In this document: one piece after another, positions 7,276 to 11,862 of the stretch | Position numbering within the stretch: position 1 is the first letter of the stretch | Layout of the letters: every line of letters begins with the position of its first letter | The notes under the pieces: model-generated | What the model saw: the letters and a program-made list of their open reading frames with translations, nothing else | The model's database searches: none | What the model was told of the DNA's origin: nothing | Origin: Chloroflexota bacterium | GTDB taxonomy: Bacteria > Chloroflexota > UBA5177 > JANWHV01 | Assembly (NCBI GenBank): GCA_025450375.1 | Contig: JANWHO010000299.1 | Location: 1-11,862, forward strand | Direction: 5' to 3' | Length of the DNA stretch: 11,862 nucleotides | Position numbers and translations under genes: made by a program

Positions 7276-7872
7276 TCACGCGGCGGCCGAGGCAGTCCTC
7301 CGGCGCGGGTGGGCCGTCAAGAATGAGCGCGCCGCCAGCCCAAGAAGCAGGGGCACCACGCAGGCGCCGACGGCCAGGAAAATCCCGGCCGGCCCCAGCC
7401 CCCCCAACAGGTAGCCAGGAGCTAGACTGAGCGCCACCCACAATGCCTCGCCGCTAAGGTCCGCGGCGAGGAAGCGGCCCCATGAGTAGTGACGGGCACC
7501 GGCGACCACGTTTACCACCGGAGCCGGGGCGGTAACGGCCCACCGGGTGATGAAGATCAAGAGGGCCATGCTCCCGCAAAGACCTACCCCGATGGTCCAC
7601 CAGCGGGGACGGCTTTGGTGCCAACTCGCGAAACGAGCGGCAATGGGAAGGCGGGAGAGACCATAACGGCCAAGCGCGTAGCCCAGGCAGTCGCCCGCCA
7701 AGGCGGCAACCACGCATACGCAAAATAGCGGCCCCATTTGCAGGTGGCCCTGACGAGCCAGGGCGGCGGCGGCGGCCAGAATGACGCTGAGCGGCAGTGG
7801 CGCCCCGACGGCCCCGATCAAGACGGCAAGGGCCAGCATGGGATAGCCGGCGGTCAGGATATAGGAGGTCAT
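7276..7872 (-). CDS. DedA-family (VTT-domain) membrane protein
   Basis: Polytopic inner-membrane protein of the DedA/SNARE-associated family, whose members move or flip lipids such as undecaprenyl phosphate and support envelope homeostasis. The 198 residues fit the family. Visible motifs: AGDCLGYALGRYG at 59-71, matching the conserved G-[DE]-xxxY-xxGRxG region, and FITRWAVTAPAPVVNVVAGA at 107-126, matching FxxRFxPxxRxxxxxxAGA, followed by GRFLAADLSGEALWVALSLA at 132-151. The re-entrant segment near 22-35 reads GAPLPLSVILAAAAAL, so the usual PGE glutamate is missing while Asp61 remains. ATG 7872 is preferred on domain grounds; the open frame continues upstream to 8157 with unprotein-like sequence, and the ribosome site is weak (GGGAAAG about 12 bases upstream). 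It is divergent from the EamA leader and upstream of the radical SAM gene. Confidence 0.85.
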   Translation of the reverse strand: MTSYILTAGYPMLALAVLIGAVGAPLPLSVILAAAAALARQGHLQMGPLFCVCVVAALAGDCLGYALGRYGLSRLPIAARFASWHQSRPRWWTIGVGLCGSMALLIFITRWAVTAPAPVVNVVAGARHYSWGRFLAADLSGEALWVALSLAPGYLLGGLGPAGIFLAVGACVVPLLLGLAARSFLTAHPRRRTASAAA

Positions 7873-7923
7873 GGCATGGGTCTTTCCCGCATTCCGAGGC
7901 GAGTATCCCGCTCTCGGTATTTC

Positions 7924-7955
7924 CATCATCGCACGGCTTGCATTGCCCGATGATG
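7924..7955. promoter_or_regulatory. Inverted repeat in the divergent dedA/eamA-leader spacer
   Basis: CATCATCG at 7924-7931 and CGATGATG at 7948-7955 are perfect 8-bp inverted arms separated by 16 bases (24 bases centre to centre). The site lies in the 102-base spacer between the DedA start (7872, minus) and the leader ORF start (7975, plus), where a shared operator would be expected. No clear -35/-10 pair was recognised in either direction. Confidence 0.4.
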
Positions 7956-7974
7956 AACGAAAGGAGAGAAATTG

Positions 7975-8106
7975 ATGACATTTCCAGTGATTTCGCGAAA
8001 GTCTCGGCCAGGAGAGACCAGGTACCATGATGGCGGACGGCACGCAGGGCCCCTCCGGCAGTATCATCAAGCGACGGCGCAACTTTGGGAGGGAGGGACC
8101 GGGTGA
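7975..8106 (+). CDS. 43-residue leader ORF overlapping the EamA transporter start
   Basis: ATG 7975 follows AAGGAGAG (7961-7968) with ideal spacing, the best ribosome site in this neighbourhood. The product reads MTFPVISRKSRPGETRYHDG, GRHAGPLRQYHQATAQLWEG, GTG. Its TGA (8104-8106) overlaps the GTG (8103-8105) of the transporter gene in the arrangement GTGA, a classic translational coupling layout. I recognise no family; the peptide is basic and has no membrane segment. It may be a real small protein, a regulatory leader, or simply an element that feeds ribosomes to the transporter. The overlapping 26-codon frame starting near 7950 lacks a ribosome site and is less likely. Confidence 0.5.
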   Translation: MTFPVISRKSRPGETRYHDGGRHAGPLRQYHQATAQLWEGGTG

Positions 8107-8999
8107 GGCCACGGCAATTCGCGATGTTGATTGTGCTGGCCGCCCTATGGGGGGCATCGTACCTCTTTATCCGCGTCGCTTCGCCGGTACTGGGCCCGTT
8201 CCCATTGATGGAACTGCGCACCGTGATCGCCGGGCTGGTACTGTGGATTTATGCCTCGGCGATCGGCAAGCGCCCGGAGTTACGGGCCAATTGGCGGCGG
8301 TTTCTGGCCCTGGGCGCCCTGAATGGGGCCCTCCCGTTCGCCCTGATCGCGGCGGCCGAGTTGTATCTGCCCGCGTCCCTGGCGGCCATCTTGAACGCGA
8401 CCACCCCGCTGTTCACGGCTCTGGTGGCGGCGGGATATGGAGTCGAGCACCTGACCCGGCGGCGGATGCTGGGAATGGCGATTGGCTTCGGCGGCGTAGC
8501 CATCCTGGTGGGCTGGAGCCCGATCCCCTTGACCGGCCAGGTAGCCTTCGGCGTCGTCACCTCGCTGTTGGGCGCCCTGTGTTATGGACTGGGCGGCACC
8601 TACGCCAGCCGGACCTTTAAGGACGTGCCGCCGCTCACCATGGCCACGGCCCAGCAGCTTGGCGCCGCCGCCGTCTTGCTCCCCTTCGCGCTCGCGGCCA
8701 TCCCGGAAGCGCGGGTCAGTGGCGAGGCCGTGGCCAATATGCTCGCGCTTTCCTTGCTCTGCACGGTGGTGGCCTATCTGATCTATTACCCGCTGCTCAA
8801 GAGCGTGGGCCCAACCCGAACCCTTTCGGTCACCTTCCTCATCCCCGTCTTCGGCCTCCTGTGGGGCGCACTGTTCCTGCACGAGAAGATCGGCCCCGGT
8901 ACGTTCGTGGGGCTGGTGGTGATCCTCTCCAGCGTCACCCTGGTAACCGGAGTGCGCCTGGGCAAGCGACGCGGGGAGGCCCTTCCCCATAATGCGTAA
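8103..8999 (+). CDS. EamA-family (drug/metabolite transporter superfamily) permease
   Basis: Inner-membrane exporter of the 10-TMS DMT class, with amino acids or metabolites as likely substrates; specificity cannot be read. The 298 residues hold two EamA repeats. The first, about 6-135, includes AMLIVLAALWGASYLFIRVA and LYLPASLAAILNATTPLFTA, with the conserved P near the end of TM4. The second, about 148-285, includes LLGALCYGLGGTYASR and LSVTFLIPVFGLLWGALFLH followed by EKIGPGTF, the typical LxPVxxxLxGxxxLxE motif. Start: GTG 8103, five bases after GGGAGGG (8091-8097) and overlapping the leader ORF stop; the TTG at 8085 would place the ribosome site inside the gene. It ends in a short basic tail and converges on the broken hipA remnant. 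Confidence 0.92.
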   Translation: MRPRQFAMLIVLAALWGASYLFIRVASPVLGPFPLMELRTVIAGLVLWIYASAIGKRPELRANWRRFLALGALNGALPFALIAAAELYLPASLAAILNATTPLFTALVAAGYGVEHLTRRRMLGMAIGFGGVAILVGWSPIPLTGQVAFGVVTSLLGALCYGLGGTYASRTFKDVPPLTMATAQQLGAAAVLLPFALAAIPEARVSGEAVANMLALSLLCTVVAYLIYYPLLKSVGPTRTLSVTFLIPVFGLLWGALFLHEKIGPGTFVGLVVILSSVTLVTGVRLGKRRGEALPHNA

Positions 9000-9095
9000 A
9001 CTCCAGACAGGCGATTTACGTCGCGCGAAGAAGTTGAATACATCGAGCGGCGCGGGCGGCGACGAGGTCAACCAGCCGTCCAGGCAAGTCACGGT

Positions 9096-9239
9096 TCAGG
9101 GAGACAATGTCAAAAGCGGCGTGGCGCCGGGCCGGCCGCGGTATTCGTCGTGGTAGTCGAAGCGCAGCTTGCCGCCAGGCAGGCGGGTGAGCGAGCCGGC
9201 GATGGCGTTGTCGAGGGCGACGACTAGGGAATCGGTCAT
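9096..9239 (-). pseudogene. hipA: hipA toxin gene remnant (N-terminal 47 codons only)
   Basis: The frame opening at ATG 9239 reads MTDSLVVALDNAIAGSLTRL, PGGKLRFDYHDEYRGRPGAT, PLLTLSP then TGA. This matches the N-terminal subdomain of HipA-type Ser/Thr kinases: a short strand pair with AG-LTR, then LRFDY, then R-GATPL, normally followed by SLSMP. The match fades after GATPL and translation stops, so the kinase core (about 390 residues in complete relatives) is gone; none of it appears in the 96 bases before the EamA gene. Its ATG overlaps the TGA of the hipB-like gene (ATGA), the normal coupling in hipBA operons. A toxin function is ruled out for this copy. A deletion with joining to unrelated sequence near 9110 is the simplest explanation. 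Confidence 0.78.
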
Positions 9240-9517
9240 CTGACGCGCTGCTCATTGAGGAGAGCATCGAGATCCACCCGCTTCGCGGCCCTAACCGGAG
9301 CTGCATCTTCGCCGCTGATCAGGTCGAGCACGATGCCAAGCTCATCCAGGACGCGGATCACCAGGCCAACCTCGGCGGTTGGTTTGCCGGCTTCAAATTC
9401 GCTGATCCACTTGCGAGAAACGCCTGCCCGCCGGGCCAACTCTGCCTGGCTCAGATCGAGGTCCGTGCGACGGCCGCGCACGGATGCCGCCACATCTCGT
9501 ATGGAAGTAATCCTCAT
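9236..9517 (-). CDS. hipB: HipB-like XRE-family transcriptional regulator (orphan antitoxin)
   Basis: A 93-residue DNA-binding protein. The helix-turn-helix spans about 22-44: LSQAELARRAGVSRKWISEF, then EAGKPT, a textbook XRE/Cro-type motif. The remainder (VGLVIRVLDELGIVLDLISG, then an acidic and basic tail ending NEQRVR) resembles HipB proteins, whose C-terminus contacts the HipA toxin. ATG 9517 is preceded by AAGGGAG five bases upstream. The promoter TTGACA-17-TAGGAT and a 19-bp palindrome lie directly upstream, so autorepression is very likely. Because the following hipA is truncated, this is now an antitoxin without its cognate toxin; it may persist as a stand-alone repressor, an anti-addiction factor against other HipA toxins, or a decaying relic. 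Confidence 0.88.
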   Translation of the reverse strand: MRITSIRDVAASVRGRRTDLDLSQAELARRAGVSRKWISEFEAGKPTAEVGLVIRVLDELGIVLDLISGEDAAPVRAAKRVDLDALLNEQRVR

Positions 9518-9527
9518 GCGATCTCCC

Positions 9528-9574
9528 TTGACACCTTACGGTTACATCCTACGCTTGTAACCGTAAGGTGTCAA
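9528..9574 (-). promoter_or_regulatory. hipB promoter embedded in a 19-bp perfect inverted repeat (operator)
   Basis: TTGACACCTTACGGTTACA (9528-9546) and its exact reverse complement (9556-9574) flank 9 bases. On the minus strand the outer part of the right arm provides the -35 TTGACA (9574-9569). After 17 bases comes the -10 TAGGAT (9551-9546), and the other arm covers the predicted start point and touches the ribosome site. A repressor dimer bound here would block the promoter fully. The same TTGACA also faces right on the plus strand, with a poorer -10 (TACGCT at 9550-9555). Confidence 0.85.
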
Positions 9575-9788
9575 TCTGGTTGTAGAAACAACTTTGTATC
9601 TGACCCCAGAACGTCACAGTTCACGTGCATGCGACATCCTATTTTCCCGACTGTAACCAGTTATACAGATATTCACTTGTCAGAACATTTCTAGGGATGT
9701 ATATTTCATAAGTTGAACAATTAGCTCGGGGTCTGTGCAGATTCCTCGGCGTAGTGGGGCGGGTCACCGCCCCTGGAGAGAGAACCGT
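9575..9788 (+). other. AT-rich spacer upstream of the second efflux operon
   Basis: About 150 bases (9580-9730) are clearly more AT-rich than the rest of the window. No gene was found. It contains GTTGT-AGAA-ACAAC (9579-9592), CTGTA / TACAG arms (9651-9655, 9664-9668), ACAT-8-ATGT (9686-9701) and the TTG-AA-CAA motif at 9713-9720. The change in base composition may mark an imported promoter segment or only a promoter-rich spacer. Confidence 0.5.
9677..9705 (+). promoter_or_regulatory. Predicted sigma-70-type promoter of the DHA2/marR operon
   Basis: TTGTCA at 9677-9682, a 17-base spacer and TATATT at 9700-9705 match the housekeeping consensus at five of six positions in each element. The predicted start is near 9712, giving a leader of about 77 bases. 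The TTG-AA-CAA motif (9713-9720) would overlap the start point and is a candidate operator for the MarR protein encoded downstream. Confidence 0.65.
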
Positions 9789-11345
9789 ATGACCACTCAG
9801 CCACTCGGTACGCCCACGGATGGCGCGCCCTTCCGCATGTTCGCGATCCTGGGGCCGCTGATCGCGATTATCCTCGGCATGTTCATGGCCATTCTCGACA
9901 CCACGGCGGTGAACGTGGCCTTGCCGACCCTGGTGACCGACTTTAAGTCCACTATCCCCTCCCTCCAATGGGTGATAACCGGCTATATCCTGGCCCAGGC
10001 GGCGGTCATCCCGCTGGCCGGCTGGCTCTCCGATCGGTTCGGGGCCAAGCGCGTCTTTCTCACCGCGATCACCCTGTTCACTATCGGCTCGATCATGTGC
10101 GCCACGGCCCAGAGTGTGAATATGCTGATCGTCTTCCGCGTTCTGCAAGGGCTGGGCGGCGGCTTCGTGATGCCGGTCGGCATGGCCTATACCTATCGCC
10201 TGAGCCCCCCCGACAAGCGTGGAGCGGTGATGGGCGCCCTGGGGGTGCCGATCCTCCTGGCCCCGGCCCTGGGGCCCACGGTGGCCGGCTGGCTGGTCCA
10301 GTACGCCGACTGGCGCTGGATCTTCCTGATCAACGTGCCGATCGGCATTGTGGCTATGTTCATTGGCATTCGCAGCCTCCCCGCGCTGGGTCGCCAGGCG
10401 GTAGCCGGATTGGACCGGGCCGGGATCGTGCTTGGACCGCTGTCCTTCGTCGCTATTTCCTACGGACTGAACGAGGGTTCCACCAGTTGGACCTCGGTCA
10501 ATACCCTGGGCGGGCTGATTGGCGGCGCCATCGTGCTGCTCGCCTTCATTTGGGTGGAACTGACGCGGGAGAATCCTTTGCTGGAATTGAGGGTTTTCCG
10601 GTCGCGTGACTTCGGTCTGGCGATCGTCACCCAATGGATCGCGGGCGTGGCCCTGTTCGGCGGCATGTTCCTGATTCCCCTCTTCCTGCAATCGGTCCGC
10701 GGCTACGGCGCTTTCGATACCGGCCTGGTCTTGATCGCCCAGGCGGGAACGGCGGCTCTCTTCATGCCGGTTGGCGGCAGGCTGTTCGACCTGTTCGGAG
10801 CCCGTCCGGTGGTATTCGTCGGCCTGATCCTGGTCGGCGTTGGTTCGTTCTTTTTCACCCGGCTCTCTGGTACGACCACTGGGGTAGATATGATCCCGGC
10901 TCTGGTCTTGCGCGGGGCCGGCATGGCCCTGATGATGATGCCGCTCAACACCCATATCCTGAATTCGGCTCCGCGGAATCTGGTCGGCCGCGTCACCTCG
11001 CTCACCCAGGCATTGCAGTCGGTGATCAACTCGTTCGCGATCACCGGACTCTCGACCATACTCACCTCGCGCGCGTCCTATCACGCGGCGGCGGCCCAGC
11101 TCAAGGCGCTCCAGCACCACGCGACGGGTGCCGGCCACGCGGTGGGGACAGCGGCCCCGGCGTCGCATAGCCTGCCCCTGCCGATCGCCAACCTGTTCGC
11201 CAGCGCCTACGGCGATGCGTTCGTGGTCATGGTCGTGGCAGCCATCGTGGGGGTGGCCTTGAGCCTCACCCTCCGAAGAAGCCCAGCCGTGGCGGGTGAG
11301 CGGATCGCTCCAAGCCAGGGCGCGGCATTGGAGATGGCAGGCTGA
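9789..11345 (+). CDS. MFS drug-efflux transporter, DHA2 (EmrB-like) family
   Basis: Inner-membrane proton antiporter, probably exporting toxic hydrophobic compounds. The 518 residues with about 14 membrane segments fit the EmrB/QacA group. Motifs: LDTTAVNVALP at 36-46, SDRFGAKR at 81-88 (motif A), LGPTVAGW at 161-168 (motif C) and WRWIFLINVPIG at 175-186. A His/Ala-rich loop (SYHAAAAQLKALQHHATGAG) lies before the last membrane helix. ATG 9789 follows GGAGAG; the frame stays open to 9735 but that extension has no ribosome site. Its TGA overlaps the ATG of a MarR-family gene, the usual pump-plus-repressor pairing. No EmrA-type membrane-fusion partner is present, as expected if the organism has one membrane. 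It shares family and motifs, not close sequence, with the transporter near the left end. Confidence 0.94.
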   Translation: MTTQPLGTPTDGAPFRMFAILGPLIAIILGMFMAILDTTAVNVALPTLVTDFKSTIPSLQWVITGYILAQAAVIPLAGWLSDRFGAKRVFLTAITLFTIGSIMCATAQSVNMLIVFRVLQGLGGGFVMPVGMAYTYRLSPPDKRGAVMGALGVPILLAPALGPTVAGWLVQYADWRWIFLINVPIGIVAMFIGIRSLPALGRQAVAGLDRAGIVLGPLSFVAISYGLNEGSTSWTSVNTLGGLIGGAIVLLAFIWVELTRENPLLELRVFRSRDFGLAIVTQWIAGVALFGGMFLIPLFLQSVRGYGAFDTGLVLIAQAGTAALFMPVGGRLFDLFGARPVVFVGLILVGVGSFFFTRLSGTTTGVDMIPALVLRGAGMALMMMPLNTHILNSAPRNLVGRVTSLTQALQSVINSFAITGLSTILTSRASYHAAAAQLKALQHHATGAGHAVGTAAPASHSLPLPIANLFASAYGDAFVVMVVAAIVGVALSLTLRRSPAVAGERIAPSQGAALEMAG

Positions 11346-11862
11346 TGGGCGACGCATCCCTCTCGTTACTTGGTGCGGCGGGAGAGGCGGCTTCGGATGA
11401 AGCCGCCTCTCCCCCCGCCGAAGCGGTTTCCGCCCTTCTCGAGGTGCTGCCGCGATTGAAGCGGCTGATGAACGCGCAGCTCGGTCACGGTCTCCTCAGT
11501 CCCCAGCAGCTGCACCTTTTGCTGGCGGTATGCGACTTATCGGAGCGCCACGGTGATGGGGCGCAACCAGGCGAGCTGTCGCGGCGCTGCTGGCTCTCCA
11601 GTCCCGCGATCACCGCCGCCGTCGACGATCTGGTGGAGGATGGGCTATTGGCGCGGGCCCATAGCGAGAAGGACCGGCGCAAGGTGCTGGTACGTCTCAC
11701 CCCCGCCGGAGAACTGGCGCTCCGGGAGACTCGCGCCGCCGCGACCGCGACCCTGGCCGGCCTGCTTCACGGCTGGGACGACCAGCGGGTCCGGGAACTG
11801 GCGGCCATGCTGCGGGATCTCGACCGGGCGGCGGAGGACAGGCTGAGCACGACGCGCGAATA
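11345..11862 (+). CDS. MarR-family transcriptional regulator (reaches right edge)
   Basis: Winged-helix repressor likely controlling the upstream efflux gene in response to a small ligand. The ATG overlaps the transporter stop (TGATG), so translation is coupled. The first 25 residues are Ala-rich and unlike the family core, which starts near AVSALLEVLPRLKRLMNAQL (27-46). LSPQQLHLLLAVCDLSE (51-67) follows, then the recognition region WLSSPAITAAVDDLVEDGLL (83-102) and the wing ARAHSEKDRRKVLVRLTPAG (103-122), with the family's D-R-R signature at 110-112. A dimerisation helix ends at the window edge. 172 codons are complete and the final two bases are TA, so the stop may be the next base. A start further downstream, after the hairpin at 11380-11413, is a possible alternative. 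Confidence 0.88.
   Translation, partial: MGDASLSLLGAAGEAASDEAASPPAEAVSALLEVLPRLKRLMNAQLGHGLLSPQQLHLLLAVCDLSERHGDGAQPGELSRRCWLSSPAITAAVDDLVEDGLLARAHSEKDRRKVLVRLTPAGELALRETRAAATATLAGLLHGWDDQRVRELAAMLRDLDRAAEDRLSTTRE
11380..11413 (+). promoter_or_regulatory. 15-bp perfect hairpin inside the first codons of the MarR gene
   Basis: GGGAGAGGCGGCTTC (11380-11394) pairs exactly with GAAGCCGCCTCTCCC (11399-11413) around the loop GGAT; four more pairs (11376-11379 with 11417-11420) are possible after a 3-base bulge. It spans codons 12-23 of the MarR frame. No T-run follows, so it is not a standard terminator; it may reduce expression of the regulator relative to the pump, or be the true 3' end of the pump transcript if the MarR start is further downstream. 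Confidence 0.6.

Noticed and set aside
6589..7326. 245-codon open frame on the plus strand over the radical SAM gene
   Set aside because: Mirror frame of a well-supported gene; no motif or ribosome site.
8280..9092. 270-codon open frame on the minus strand over the EamA gene
   Set aside because: The transporter on the other strand is clear; this frame has Gly/Gln/Arg/His-rich composition and no domain.
9590..9620. TCTGACCCC stretch reminiscent of ends of some widespread transposon-linked repeats
   Set aside because: Too short, without a matching inverted copy or transposase nearby; chance cannot be excluded.
9639..11357. 572-codon open frame on the minus strand
   Set aside because: It lies antisense to the second DHA2 transporter; its translation is rich in Arg, His, Gly, Asp and Gln with no recognisable domain, the usual mirror of a GC-rich membrane-protein gene.

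Overview
The window is GC-rich bacterial DNA with compact genes on both strands, frequent GTG and TTG starts, and clear Shine-Dalgarno sites. No rRNA, tRNA, CRISPR array or intact insertion sequence was seen. The mix of a SigG-type ECF sigma factor, two DHA2 drug-efflux pumps, a paraslipin, a DNA-repair-type radical SAM protein and a degenerate receiver/GGDEF protein would suit a Chloroflexota (Thermomicrobia-like) or actinobacterial genome. This placement is an inference from gene content and composition; nothing here is diagnostic.

Layout. (1) 2531 down to 1, minus strand: a likely operon of a small ABM-like protein, a DHA2 efflux transporter and an ECF sigma factor cut by the left edge. 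A hairpin sits just upstream of the transporter's ribosome binding site. (2) 2532-3039: a long gene-free stretch with inverted repeats that leads into (3) 3040-4635, plus strand: an SPFH/paraslipin gene, a small unknown coiled-coil protein and a possible 57-residue ORF, closed by a strong hairpin terminator. (4) 4787-5860, plus: a receiver-like plus GGDEF-like protein in which both active sites are lost. (5) 7872 down to 5884, minus: a DedA-type membrane protein, then a radical SAM / helix-hairpin-helix protein of the putative DNA modification/repair family ending in a beta-clamp-like peptide. (6) 7975-8999, plus: a 43-codon leader ORF whose stop overlaps the GTG start of an EamA-family transporter. 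(7) 9517 down to 9096, minus: a hipB-like regulator under a 19-bp perfect inverted repeat, followed with an ATGA overlap by a hipA gene broken after about 42 codons. (8) 9789 to the right edge, plus: a second DHA2 pump with a near-consensus promoter, overlapping a MarR-family regulator whose early codons form a perfect 15-bp hairpin.

How it fits together. Two separate efflux modules each carry their own transcription factor (sigma factor in the first, MarR repressor in the second). The region between them holds single-gene functions and a decayed toxin-antitoxin locus. The main points for follow-up are the doubly degenerate signalling protein, the orphan HipB with its large palindromic operator, the radical SAM protein with a possible sliding-clamp tail, and the overlapping leader ORF of the EamA gene.
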